A stretch of DNA of 64,000 nt from Populus alba (GCF_005239225.2 NC_133295.1:11222001-11286000), one strand, 5' to 3'. Shown: positions 45,556-59,298, counted from the stretch's first letter. A program made the numbers and translations. The notes: generated from the letters alone by a model not told the origin.

Positions 45556-46744
45556 GTCAACTGAATCTGAGTAGAGGATAAATTTGTTAAGTTAGAGTTA
45601 AAGTTCATGTCTTTTTCATTCTTCTTTTTCTTTGTTTGGTGCTTGCATTTGATTTTGCTAGGCCTTAAAGTTTTGAGATTGGGCACTGGTCTAGTTGCTG
45701 TGGTTGAATATAAAAGCAACGTGTAAGAAGTCCAGTTGGTGAATGATCAATTAATACTTGAGTTAATGAGTAAAAGGCCTTTTCTAGTGTATGCAAATTG
45801 GCTGTTTTAGTGGCAAGATGAGTTTTTTTGTTATTAACAACCTGGGAAATGCCTGCATAATGCTGATACTGCTTGAAAATATATTATTTTGATAATCAAC
45901 AGATTTGTACTTTTGAAAGTTTTCTCAACATTTATGCTCTCTGAAACTTTCCTCCATCTCCCTCATTAATTGCCTTTGGATTTTACGTTCTATAGCAAGC
46001 AAATTTGCTCATTTCCCTTTTCTTTTTTTCATTTTTAAATCTCTGAAAAACTTGTGGATGTTCAAGCATTATAAGACCTCATGATGTTGCCTGTCTCAAG
46101 GCTCTCAGGGATTTACATATCAGTTAACGTAAGGGCTATTTCACCTACTACTATGTTTCAGATATGCAAGTTATCCTAGGTCAGTTGATCTCTCTCATTG
46201 GAATAAATGTCAAATGCTTGTGCAACTCTGAACATTAGGCAATTATGCTGGATTGTTTAACATTTTTGAGCTTCGCTTGTGAGGTTGATGTTGAATTTCT
46301 ATTTTACTTTTGGATAGCAAGAGAATTCAATTGAATTACTTTGTTCTTTTTTTCTAGGTTTGACTATTTCATGTTATAGTTTAGTAGGGTTAGGTTTTCC
46401 TAAATATTGGCAAGCCAGGCACTGTATATGAATTGAGGTGAACACATTTGTGGTGAGAGGTTAGTGCAATATGACAACATGATAGGGGCAGGCTGCTAGT
46501 TGAGTTGACAAACATTGTTATTTGTAATTGACACTAATCAGTGTGCTATTGAAGGGTTGATATTTTTTTTTTAATTGCAGTAAAGAAAAGCATAAAAACG
46601 AAAAGGATACTGTTTGAGGTTTAAATCATCCAATGAAGAGAGGATCTGGTATTCTTGTTTCTGTAAACGACTTCAGCTACTTTAGCTAAGAGTTTCTGAT
46701 TCTGGGCTACTGGAAAAAGTCAGGTTCTTCTGTTTATAATATGA
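45556..46744. other. spacer between the duplicated 3' flanks
   Basis: Non-repetitive, T-rich, intron- or UTR-like DNA. No open frame of note. Confidence 0.4.
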
Positions 46745-47695
46745 TTTATGTCCTGGTGGCTATTTTGGTATTTGCTTACAAATTTTCGTAGGCAAAATGA
46801 ATTCCTTTTGTTACTTGTGAGTACTAAATCTTGTAGTTGTTTACTGTGCTTATTTAACAGAATGGAATTGAATAATTTGAAATGTTGCTGATCATTGTTG
46901 TGGAGTTTTGTCCTCTGGGTTTCATAAAGCTTTTACCTTTTCGATTTTACAAGCATGGTTGTATTCTATAAACTAAAGGGATTAGAAGAGAGGACTCAGG
47001 TGTCCTTGTACTGTTCTCCTATGGAATAAAGGGTAATTCGTCTCTGTATTTATATAATGAACTGTTTTGAAATGTTGATAATCATTTCCATGGATGTTTA
47101 TTGAGGTAGAAATTTGTATTTTGGGTCACATAAATATGATATCCTTTTCATGCCAGTGGTTGGGATTGGAGGTGAGGTGTGTCATTCCCTGTTTTGCTAT
47201 GGAAAAAGACATGTTGCATGCCACTGAGCCAAACCATAAACTTGTTTTTGCGTGGAATCAGAAGTTCTATATAGCAATTAGAACCTCCCTGTCTACATAT
47301 ATTGCCTGCTTTCGAGACGGCACCGTTCTGGTCTTATAATTCACTGAAAAGGTTTTGGGCTGACACAAATCAAGTGTCACCTTTATTGTGAATTCGCTTT
47401 CTATCTCTGTGCATTGTCGTAAACAGGTGATGCTACCAGACAGGGTTTTGAAGACAGTGTTTGCCTTTATCAAGACACCCAAGCTACTAAGTGATCAGTA
47501 AGCTCTATAATTTCTAATAAAGTGGACTTTAAAAAAAAAAAACTTACTTGTTTGACTCACTCAAACTCGATCAGATAACGAGCAAGATTTCTCTATAGAA
47601 CAATGAATGGATTGTTTGATGTTATAGCTAGGGATCCACTTCCATGTTACAAGTTGTAGACTGTCAATGCTGGTTGCTTGGTAGCGGACCGTTTG
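46745..47695. repeat. mS38 3' flank, duplication copy 2
   Basis: Second copy of 44490-45555. It lacks the mS38 coding region itself, so only downstream DNA was duplicated, or the gene copy has been lost. Confidence 0.85.
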
Positions 47696-47699
47696 ATGG

Positions 47700-49180
47700 G
47701 AAAGATGGCTGAGAGATGGAGGGAGGATGAAATTGAAAAAAAATAAAATTAACTCAACTTTTTATTTTACTTGCATTTAAAATTATGTAAAAAAACCTTT
47801 TAACTTATTCCTTACTTAACTTGAAATTTGTTCTGATTTAATTGGTTTAAAGAAAACTTAAATAATTAGAAAAAAAATTGAAAATAAAAATTAAGAGAAA
47901 AAAATCATGTTTCCCTGCATAATTATACGAAGAACGAAGGGGGCGTGGAGGTCAAATGGCATATCCATGAGACTGCAATGTGGCAAGATTGTAGTAGGTA
48001 TTTATATGATTTAAAAATATTATTTTTCATGAAATACGCATTGGATTATAACGAACGTCTCAATAATAAGATACAAATATATTGTTAATTTAAACGTAAA
48101 ATAAACTAATCGCTAGTAAGAAATATTTTTCAATCACTATATTTGAGTTAAAAAAAAATTATGAGTAAACAGGTTGAAAAAAATACTACGAGTTAAATAA
48201 ATCTTTTCTGATGTTTTTCTATTTCTCCTAAATAACATGAGACATATTGAAGAAAAAAAAAAGGTTTTGATACTATGTATTTTGCAAAATATGATCTATT
48301 AATTCAATATGCAATCTATTTACTTCATTTATATTTTAAATATTTTTCAAATTCAATTACGAGTTAACCCAAACTCAATTATGTCCTGGAAAAAATTAAA
48401 ACAGGGACTCAACGACACTAAATATTGGATCACAAATGAAAATTATTAAAGTGTTTTTGAGAACGTGGTAAAGATTAAAAACATAAAATATTATGCTTCA
48501 AAATATTTTTTTTAATATTTTTAAATAATATTTTTTATTTTTTAAAAATTATTTTTTATATTAGTATATTAAAATAATTTAAAAACATAAAATATATTTT
48601 AAAATAAAAAAAAATTTAAATTATAAAAAACCAATTTACATCGCGTTTCAAAAAACACTATATGGCCTTATTAATTTTTACATTTCAAAAATACTTTTAA
48701 AAAATTTAAAATTATTTTGTTTTTTTCTTTATTTTAAATTAATATTTTTTCTGTTTTTTAATTATTTTGATGCATTAATATTAAAAATAATTTTTTAAAA
48801 AATAAAAAATATTATTTTAATATATTTTTTAATAAAAAATTATTTTAAAAAACAATAACAATTACACCCCAACACACTCCCTTATCTTATGGCATCTTGT
48901 CACGTAACGGGCTACTTCTTTAAACTAAAGTGTGGACCAAAAACCGGTCTCTACTCTTGGGTCGTTCCTACGTCAACATCAATCTTCTCTTTCCTGGTAA
49001 CGATCGAAGACAATTTGGATGAGTTATTATTGATGAAAAAGACAAATCAGGGACAATTGACAGAAAAACCAAACGGTGCGTATAACATAATATTAGACAA
49101 ACGTATATTTATTCAAATTGTTATTTTTCTAGAATCTAGAAATACAATTAAATAATTGATTGTAAATCCTTGTACTAAAA
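47700..49180. repeat. AT-rich region with two adjacent MITE-like elements
   Basis: 48470-48655 and 48655-48870 show the AT-rich MITE-like core (ATTATTTTAATATATTTT, TTTTAAAAATTATTTTT) seen elsewhere. The second ends 'aacaattacaccccaacacac', comparable to the end of the element at 35108-35325. The rest is unassigned; the frame at 48889-49155 has no recognisable domain. Confidence 0.45.
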
Positions 49181-49640
49181 AAAACAAGATTTGAAAAAAA
49201 TTTCAAATTTTATTCAAATAATTAATGGTTATGATATTGAAAATAAATATGATTGGACAAAGTAGACACTCTTCATGCTATATGTCTAAATTGAAATATT
49301 GTTGATGGAGTGATAATAATAACACCAAGAAACTTGATATAAAAGGTTAAATCAAGTAATTTATGAATTTTTCAATATTTGAAGATCATAACAAATTGTT
49401 AGACATTATATTAAATCTTCAAATATAAATCAAATAATTGTTAAATTGATATTAAAATAATTTATTTAATTCTATTTTATTTAGGATTATGATTTATATT
49501 TGGGTCAATTTATTAAACAACCTAATAGATCACACATATAATAGATCATAACTTAAACTATAATGATTAATCAAGTGTAACTTGATTGTAAATAAGTTTT
49601 AAAAATTAAGAACTAGAATGTAATTTATATCGATAATTAC
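49180..49640 (+). repeat. dispersed repeat, copy B
   Basis: Matches the reverse complement of 39750-40290 over most of its length. Its further right extent (to about 50200) could not be matched. Confidence 0.7.
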
Positions 49641-50340
49641 TATTCTAGATCTAGAAAAATCAAGTATAGATTTGGATGAATAAATTTCTAAAATTATCTT
49701 GAAATAATATATTTGATTTTATTCAAGAAAAAATTAATATTTTATTATTTATAGGGTTTTCAGGTTCCCCTATAAACAGAATAGTATGCCTCTTATTTTT
49801 TAGGTAATACAATATAGTACAAAACACCTGAAAAATATAAAATAAATGAGATAATACTTAGACATAACAATCTCTCTCTTCTAAAAAGATTTAGAAGATT
49901 TCTCACTAGTGATTTATATGGATTACTGTTAAAGGTTAGACACTTAAATGACTTATGATTTGCAATAACCCAACCATGAAGCAATTATTCAAAGTCAAGG
50001 AAAAAACATCTGATCTTCAAGTAATTTTTGTATAAACCTTAAATAACTCTAAATCTATTTAACGAGATTTTGAAACTCTTAAAAAAATTAAATTTATTAT
50101 TTTCACTGTGTGCATGTATTTTATGAAACCCAACAATTACATCAAAAAAATTCTTATATGTATCAACATGGTGTTTGTAAGAGAAAATATAAATATAAAC
50201 CATTGAGACCCCTATGCATTAATATTTAGAATTTATTTACGTGGTTCATCCTTATCATGTTTGAAGTTTTTTCGACATTTAAAGCCGATATTGGTTTGAA
50301 AAGGTTAATAAGATTTACTTTTTCTTAGTAAGGTCATAAC

Positions 50341-51215
50341 CAAGGTTGTCAAAATCGCGTTTTGACTCGTAAAATCGTACGATTTTACGAGTCAAAACAT
50401 GCATTACGAGTTGAATCGGTTGAAAAAATCGAAAATGGATAAAATCGGATTGAAATCAGGTAAATCGCAAAAATCGGATGATATTGCGCAAAATCGCGAT
50501 ATCAGGATCGATTTTACGATTTCAATATAATTTCTAAAAAGACCCCATTGCTCCGGCCCTCCCCCAATATAATGGCCTCCCCTCCCAATATTATAACCCC
50601 CCCCCCTAACCCCCCCCCTAAACCCCCCCCCCCAATATAATTGCTCCCGCCCCCCCCCATATTATAATTGCTCATTTGCTCCCCCCAATATAATTGCCCC
50701 CCCCCCAAATTAGCCATGATTTTTTGTGATTGGTTTCTCTTTTCTCCCAGCTTTATGTTGCTTTTAAAAATTAATATTTATTTAAAAATATATACTATAA
50801 TAATACTGAATTTATATATTTTTATTTTTTATATCAATATATTTTTTTTTATTGTGATGAATGCTTAAGGAATGATGATTAATTTACATGACACATCAGC
50901 AGATTGTTTGTTTTAAGTTTGTTGATTATTAGTTAATGAAATGTTATTTTATATTATATATGACTTTTATTTGAATTTTGTATTTTAAGATGCTTAAACT
51001 ATATATGAATTTTTATTTGAAGGCTTGAAATATGTATGAAGTTTTATTTGAAACATGTTTTTTAATGTGCTTGAACTATGTATGAATTTTTATTTGAAAC
51101 ATGAATTTTTTTTAATGAATTTCAAAATTCCTTACGATTTTACGATCCGTTTTTACGATTCGATTTTGTGAAGGGCTTTCCGTTTCGTTCTAAAATCTCG
51201 ATTTTAACAACCTTG
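50341..51215. mobile_element. hAT-type non-autonomous element, 875 bp
   Basis: Exact 8-bp duplications GTCATAAC lie at 50333-50340 and 51216-51223. Terminal inverted repeats are CAAGGTTGTCAAAATCGCG and CAAGGTTGTTAAAATCGAG (reverse complement of the right end), followed by subterminal ACGATTTTACGA/TCGTAAAATCGT palindromes. The centre (50550-50710) is a C-run/AATATAATTG tandem region. No transposase frame is present. Confidence 0.9.
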
Positions 51216-51223
51216 GTCATAAC

Positions 51224-52640
51224 ACACACGTATAATAGCCAAAACCACTAAAATTCTTTTGAGCCGGTGGAAGTTTGATCCGAAAGGCTTAACCCTGGAG
51301 GGTGTTATATCATATCTCGTATTAACTAGTTTAGTATTTTACGCTACGCTGTAAGTTGATAAAATATTTATATATATTTATGTGAAAAAAATATTCATAT
51401 CATAGGAAGTTTGACTCCTTATTTAACTTAAGTTTAAAATTGATCTATATTAAAGTGTCTTGATATGATTTAATTAATTGGAATCCCAAATGATAAGTAA
51501 AAAATATTGCTTGATTTAAAAAAAAAAAATCAAGAAGGTTTTTGTTTTTTTAATAGTGAAACAATGACTTGTTGGATTGATTCAATCTTTGTTGCTTAAC
51601 CCCTGATTCGGATTATTGACTCTACTATACTTAACAACTTTGTTATTTTAAAAAATATTTTTAACTTAATGACATGATAACAAAAATAAACAAGAGCAAA
51701 ACTAAATATCAATCAAATATCAAGATATTTGTTTAAGATTATGATAATTTTATAGAAAGCAAACTATAACAAATTATGAAAATCAATTCCAAATCAACTA
51801 AATATTGAAGGCTGAAATTAATAAAAACAATAATAAAAAAAATTTTAATTGAAAGAAAAAAAATAAAAGATGAAATTTAAAAAAAAAAAAAAAAGGAAAA
51901 GGAAAAGGGTTTGACCTAACGAGGCAACCTTGAAATCCTCTTGACCCAACTCTTTGTCTACCCTGGATTTAAAGTTAACCCGCATAAGAGTTGCCCCAAC
52001 TTGGCCAATTAACTTGACAGGTCCAAAGATAATATAGACGATTGTTAAAAGAAATGGTTTGATTTTAAAATAGATTTCAAGATATCTTTATTTTAATATT
52101 GAAATGATATTGGATTGACTAGAATTCCGCGACTTAAGTCGTCAAACTATTGATCCGAATCATAGACTCTACTAGGTTTAATAATTTTTTTAAAATATTT
52201 TTTACTTAATGATATAATAAAAAAAAATAGATGCTTATAAAATTGAGTATCAACCAAATATCAAGATATTTGTTTAATACCAAGATAGTCTCATAAAAAA
52301 CTAAAAAGGATTCATTCAAAATAAATAAAAAAATGGAAGATATAATTTAAAAAGAAAAAAAAAAATGAAGGAAGCTCCTTTATTGTTCATATAAACCCCA
52401 TTCTTTTTAGTTGAGTAGATAATGTTTTATTTCTATTATGTCAAGCTGGGGTATATTTCCCACCAATGAGAATGAAAGAACTTTTCTTGTAGGCAACCAC
52501 AATTATCATTTTGTCAAAGAACTCTAGCTCCAGCAGACTCTAAGCCTAATGGTTGGCAACCCATAATAGCATTAACAAATAACCAAAAAAAAAAAAAACA
52601 AATAAACAAACAAAATCTACAACTTGTAGGAGTTTTACTA
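51224..52640. repeat. AT-rich region with relatives of the 160-bp array
   Basis: 51640-52300 holds two diverged units ('caatcaaatatcaagatatttgttta', 'gataattttatagaaagcaaac', 'aaatattgaagg') like those at 1550-2560, here with a period of about 550 bp. 52430-52560 is less AT-rich but shows no gene. Confidence 0.55.
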
Positions 52641-54040
52641 TAGCCCAAAACATGGTTAATGTAAATTCCTCTAATGAAAATATTATTTTGTCCTTAAATG
52701 AAAAATGATAAGTCTTTAGGGGTTTTCAAATATCCATGTGCAGTGAAAATATATCTTTAACCTTGAAAAAACAAAAAAAAATAATAATAATCTTTGCATT
52801 CGGGGTATTTTTGTACTTTCACACAAGTATTTTGTGTGATTGCGTTTTGGTATTTTTTATGTTGTTTTTTAATTTATTAATGAAAAAAGTTGTTGACTCG
52901 TGTTCAAAACACATCAGCAAGTGGGTGATGTTCGTGACATTCAGACAGCATGTGTAACAATACTTGGTGGCCAAAACTGGCTTTTCACTATCTTCCTTGA
53001 TGCACTACTGTCTCATCTTCCATGTGAAGTGGCGTGTGGTAACTTACTATGGTCAAATTATCTTTAGTGATCGTTTGACTTTTTCCCTTTGTTTCTTTTT
53101 CTTGACAGGTAATGTACATCATTGTTCTTTTTGTTTCTTACTTTTCAATTTCAATCTTCATTCTCTTTTATTTCTTATTTTGTTCTTTTTCCATTCATGA
53201 AAGTTTTTTTCTTTTCAATTTAGTTTTTCATACAATTTCTCATATGTTTTTTCTTTAAATTTTAGTACTTATTCTTTTAATTTTTAATTTTGTTCTTATT
53301 CCTTTCATAAAAGTTTTTTTTTTTTTTGTCAATTTAGTCCTTTAATTGTAATTTCTCATATGTTTTATTTTTCATTTCAGTTCTCATTTTTCTTTTTAAA
53401 TTTTTTTCCTTGACATTTTTGTTGAAGTTTTTTTTACTCTCAATTTCATCCTTCAATTAAATTTTTTGTTGTTTTATTTTTTTTTAGTTTGACCCTCATT
53501 CTTTTGATTTGTTTTTCTTTTTATTAAAGCTAATTTTCAATTAATTTTAAACCTCCAATTGAAATTTTTTATCCCTTTAATTAATGTTTTTTTCACCCTT
53601 ATTTTTCTAGATCCGTTTTGTGTAATTGATTTTTTTTGTTTCATCTTTCGACATTTAATTTGTTGGGAATTCAGCTTTGCACGATCTTATAATTCTGTAT
53701 TAGTTTTTTTAAATATTGGTTTTGTGATTATCTTCAAGTTTTTTCTATGTGTTTTTTCTATCTTAAATATTCAGTTTACTATTGCGAAGTATATGACTTG
53801 AGTTTATTCAGTCAGTTTCATTTATATTTATATTTTAAGTCATGAATTTTTTAAAATATAAATTTATCTTTTAATGATTTAAATAAATAAGTTCAATAAA
53901 CACAATCGGCTTGTATAAGATTTTCAATTTATATTTTAAATTTTTTATGTAAAAAAATATATTGAAGTAACATGCAAACCCTTTATTAAAAAAAAACTAT
54001 AACTCACAATAAAACACAAACTAAATAACAAGATATTATC
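52640..54040. other. T-rich intergenic DNA
   Basis: Long 'tttttcaatttagt(c/t)ctt' stretches at 53090-53560 resemble the U3 part of the gypsy LTRs (15000-15350). No credible coding frame. Confidence 0.4.
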
Positions 54041-54540
54041 TAGACTAGACAAGTGGGTATTGTCTCTTTCTCGAGGATACTGTCTTGGGCATCACAAACA
54101 CATGCTGCTTACATACTGTCTTGGCCAAGAAGATTTGTGGTGGTCTCCTCTACGATTCTGCAGATTTCACACCCTTCTTATTCCCTTAGATTCTACATTC
54201 CTAGAAAAGGGCAATGCAATAATATTGTAGGACGGAGCCCTCCCTTAATCCGGGGCCATAAGGGTCCATCTTCATACAAGCTGGCCTCTCATGTTTCCAT
54301 CTCCATTCTCAGATATGAACACAAGCATGGAAACATAAATCTGCTTTTATTCTGTTAATTCTTTTCCCATTATCTGTTCTATGATTTCTTGTTGTTGCTG
54401 CTAGTTTAGTGATCTGTACAGAGCTACTGATGTAGGCCCCTTTTGTTATAGTCGCAGTTCTTGATCTGTCAAACCAGCACAAAGACCTCAGTTCATAATA
54501 AGCCAAAAAAGATGATTCGGAATATATAGGGCTTTTATGA
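54040..54540. other. GC-enriched unassigned patch
   Basis: Higher complexity than its surroundings, with an open frame of 101 codons on + (54053-54358). I recognise no domain, and flanking splice sites are not convincing. It could be a non-coding transcript or a gene relic. Confidence 0.25.
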
Positions 54541-56400
54541 GAAATTTTTAGTTTTACCTCATGTTGCTGAAACTCGCACGACAGTTTAACCTACTCATCT
54601 ACCGAGTCTGCCCTTGATTTATTTGAGTTTTAAATTAAATTAGATAAGAATGGATTAAATAAATTAATTTGTGACTTGTTAGACTTGATCTAAATTTAAT
54701 ATGATTTTTTTCTACTGAGAATTGACCTCATATGATCTAATTGACCTAACAAGTCAATTTATAACCTAGCCAACTTGGTCAAAATTTAATTTGTCTTTTT
54801 TGTAATAAAAAAAAATATTAGTTTAAGTTGTTTTATTTTTTAAAAAGTAAAACAAACATTTGTTTAACTTTGATATTATAAATGAACTCTCTCTTTCTCT
54901 TATTGTGCACTAAAGCTCATAATACTATTTATTATAATAATATAAATACAAAATTGTTTTTGAACAAAAAAAACATTAACGTTGTATATTATAGAATTTA
55001 TATAGAAGAACATCTTGAAAGAAAATCTTAACTACAAATATGAGTCAATTTTACTTTTAATTTGACCTTAAATATACTTGTTAATAATGTTGTAATCTAT
55101 TTTTTTTAATATGTTTTTGATTAGTTTGATGTAAAAGGTTTAATGGGTAAACCATAAAATAGTGTTTGAATTATGAATCATCCTAATCCTTGTTTTATGG
55201 GGTTCTTTTTCTCTCTCTCTCTCTCTCATTCCCATCCTTTTTTTATTGGGTTATTTTTTTTTTCCATTCCCCATTCTTTTTTTTTTCTTTTTATTGAGTG
55301 CTTTTGCTTCTCATTTAATATATAATTGTAGTTCAATATTGTAAAATTAACGCTCCATAAATCATAAAATTGTGTTTAAAATCATGAACACTTAAAGGCA
55401 ATATAAGATATAAGAAATATTAAAAAAATCGATGGAAATGCAACATAGAAAAAAAACACAATCTATTATGGATTGCAATAATTATCCACAATGTTTTCCT
55501 TTTAAAAAAAAAAACAATTTTGTTTGTCACTTAAATTTTTTTATTCTCAATATATGAAAGTTGACTTAGGATTGTGTTTGATATTTTATTTTGTTTGGCT
55601 TCACATAGGGCTCTTATGATGTAAAATAAAAGTTTTAATGTTAAATTAATGCTTGATTTGGCAAATTAAGTTTTAATTTAATTGATTTAAACCAATTAAA
55701 TTTAAATTTTAAATAAATATTCAACCTCCTTTTTTTTATAAGAAATAAAATATTTATCTCAACTTTTGGTTTGAATCAACACATTTGTTATTTGACACAT
55801 GTAATTATCAATTTATTTTATTGAATATACATGTAAACTTTTCAGTTTGTACACAAGATTTTTCTTGATTGTAAAAAAATTGTTAACAATGTCTGCATCC
55901 CTTTTTTTTGTGTTAAAGAAGATGCTTCATCCCACTACATAGTATAGTAATCAAACTAGTTGTCACACCGTGATGAATGCAAAACTCTCCAAAATTAAAC
56001 TAATAAAGTTGCCATCTAATAATTAAAATAAACTATAAATATTTTGATCCCGCATGAATATCCAAAATATGCCTCGATTTGTTTTTATCAAAATATTTGC
56101 TTTCCCATATGAATGGCGCATGAATCAATTGCTTAATTCTCGGCTTAGTTGTCTAATTTGGAGCACAGAGGTGTGCCTAATAAAAATGCCAAAATCTATA
56201 GTTTGAACGGAAAAAAATTGGCAAAAAAACCAATTAAAGACTAAGCAGTTAATTAAGTGTGTACACACACATAAAAGATTGTAAGTAGATTATTAATTTT
56301 AAAATTTGAATGATTAGTTAAGAAATACGTAAATTAGTTTAAATATTTATATTAATATTTATAAAAAATTATGAGTAGGAATAGTGTAGCCATTATCCTT
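54540..56400. other. AT-rich intergenic DNA
   Basis: Contains a (CT)n tract at 55210-55227 and T runs. No gene is seen. Confidence 0.5.
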
Positions 56401-57000
56401 TACAAAAAGAACAACACACGGAAGATTGTAAAGCTTTTCTCCTGCTGCCGAGAAACAGCGAAGGTGATTGAAGAGGATCCTAAGCCATCTTTTTCACACC
56501 ACACAGTGATCTGTGTATTTATTTTCTAAACAAAGTTAGCAAAAGTCAATTGTTTCGTCCGTGTTCCATCAAAGGGCTTCTTTTTCTTCTTCTTTTATGA
56601 TCAAGTGCATCAAGAACCGTAGAGCAACATTACAGGCCTGTGAGCGTGTTCATCTGCGTGTGTATCACATCTGTGCAGGGTCACTGTAGTGTATTAATGA
56701 AGCATGATTTACAAAAATGGAAATGAAGAGGCTCCAGCTACCACTAGCAGAGACAATCGAGTGGGCATGCTTCTCAGGAGGCTGCCATGTTCATGAAAAT
56801 GGGACCTGGAACTGTTGACCTAGTTATTTTCAGAGCAGTGGCTGCTTTAATCACTTTGGGATCTGGGCAGGATATGGTTGGTGACGAACCATAATGTCTA
56901 GTCATGAGTGACTTGTAAATGCCTTCACCACCACATAACAAAACTTTGGGGCTCTCTCTTCTTAATTAATCTACTATTGTTACCATGCGATGGCATTGAT
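56400..57000. other. unassigned patch of normal complexity
   Basis: Non-repetitive, roughly 45% G+C by eye, with no frame over 80 codons and no recognised protein or known conserved miRNA. Possibly a non-coding transcript. Confidence 0.25.
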
Positions 57001-57032
57001 GTTCTCCTCTTTTTTTTTTCTTTTTCTCTCTC

Positions 57033-57034
<2 letters not shown>

Positions 57035-57088
<54 letters not shown>
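57035..57088. repeat. (AT)n microsatellite
   Basis: About 26 AT units; it lies just left of the MITE at 57115. Confidence 0.95.
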
Positions 57089-57091
<3 letters not shown>

Positions 57092-57114
57092 TGTGTATTT
57101 ATAACTATCTTTAC

Positions 57115-57376
57115 CATGGTTTTAAGACCTGACCGAGTCTAAAATCCGGGTTTTAACCAGGTTGACTAGATCAAATTTTTTATTTAAAAAATCAAAATGA
57201 CATCGTTTTAATAAAAAAAAATTAATGAGTCTGTAGCCGAGTTTTGACCGGGTCTTGTCGGGTCAACCAGGTCGCTGGGTCACACTAGATTTTGTTTTCC
57301 ACCCAGCCCGGTTCCAGTTTTGGATCGGCCTGGTCCTAGATCGACCCGTAGGACTGGATCGAGTTTCAAAACTATA
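57115..57376. mobile_element. hAT-type MITE, same family as 34079-34436
   Basis: Ends CATGGTTTTAAGACC and, on the other strand, TATAGTTTTGAAACTCG. The interior has GTTTTGACCGGGTCTTG and an A-rich core placed as in the first copy. Flanks ATCTTTAC and ATATTCAC match at 6 of 8 positions, consistent with an old 8-bp duplication. Confidence 0.75.
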
Positions 57377-57384
57377 ATATTCAC

Positions 57385-59254
57385 TACGTAGACTTAAATT
57401 TATATATATAAATAATTTGAAATTAGGATAATTTTTTTTCATCAAAATTTCAGTAGAGTTTTCTCTTATATTTTAGTATCATTTTATCAATATTAAATAT
57501 AAAATTATTATCCAATCATCTTAGATATAATTATTTTCAATTCTTATTTTATTCAATAATTTAAGATTTCAAATTTATTTTTACATTTCAAAGATCTTAT
57601 TACTGTACTTCATATTTACACAAATAGTTAATTAAATATGTTTTTATTTAAGGAGTTAATCAAGTACATATATTGCAGTTTAAATAAATAAAACAGGTTA
57701 GACCATATAATATACTATAGAAGATTTCCTAAGTTAAATTATAATATCTTAGTTTTAAATTACAACAAGATGTAATTTTTCAAAAATCATTCAGGAGTTA
57801 TAAATATTAATCCGTTAAGTCGAGTTTAATAAGAATATCAAAAAAATTTCGAGAACTTGAACATTTTTTTATATATTTAATAAAATTAGGTTAACACAAG
57901 CAACTCCTTATTCGGTCCATATTTTTAAGCTTATTTTGCAGCTTTTATTTAAAAACAATGTTGATAATATTCACCTTATATTTGTGCATATTGCTTGATT
58001 TCCCAGCATATAAATGTCCATCCTGGTTTAATAAACAAAACATCCATCACATTAAAATTAATTCATAATTTTTAGGGTTTACTTTGCTCATTCAGTTATT
58101 ATAGTTTTTTTTTATTAGTTCAGGCACTAAAAAATTAACGATTTCCTTAAAGTTTAAGGTTTGGTGAAGTGAGAGTAATATTTAATTTGATATATATATT
58201 ATAAAATTAAATACATCAATTAATAATTTTTGCTTGCCTATTTAAAAAATTATTATCTGAATTAAAAATTTAGTGCTTCTCGAATCCATCAACATGGATA
58301 ATGCTACTGACTATTTAATGACAAACATTTACTACTCGTCGACAAGCATGGCTCCTTGTGAAGTGCATGACCAGAAAACCTAGGATTGGTGGACAGCTAA
58401 TAAAACTCAATTTATATTACGGGTTGGTTGGATCAAGTTACCGACAACCGACAATACAATTAAATATTTTTAGACATCTTTTTAGTAAGGAAAAATTATT
58501 TAAAAGACTCCACGCAGATTTTATAACTAGGAGTGTGTTTGTGATTATAATAGTAGTTATTTTTTAATTTTTTTTATTTAAAAATATATTAAAATAATTT
58601 TTTTATTTTTAAAAAATTATTTTTAACATAGCGCATCAAAAATATCAAAAAAATATTAATTTATATAAAAAAATAAATAATTTCAAAATATAAAACAAAC
58701 AGAGGTAAATCTTTAACCGGACATCACCGACATGACAGTCTTGATGTGTACTGTATTGAGGTATTTAGAGCGTGTTTGACAGTGTGGTAGCGGTTGCTTT
58801 TCAAATAGCTTTTCGTGCTGAAATACATGCCAATGATTTTTTTTATTTTTTAAAAATTATTTTTAACATCAACATATCAAAACGATTCACAAAATAGAAA
58901 CTGGACTTAATTTTAATAAAAAAAAAAAGAAATTTGCCAAAACACACGTTACAAGCAGAGACAAACGGTGGCTTATTATAAAGATTCTAAACGGTGAAGA
59001 AGGATGTTTCCTGTTGGGAATAGTAGAGACACGTGTAATAAAATGGGACAGCCTGGATGCCCTCGTGTTGAGTTTATTAGGAAAGAGTGAGCCTCTAGCG
59101 GTGATGTCTTTATTTTTTCATCAAAGCCAATGTTTACTTTCTTTCCTGTTTTCATTTTAAACGTAAATAGGGTAACGATCCCTATGCTGGAAAGGACTAG
59201 CACATTTTTTTTTTTCTTAATAAAAAATCAATTTAATAATTTTAATTTCTAATT

Positions 59255-59298
<44 letters not shown>

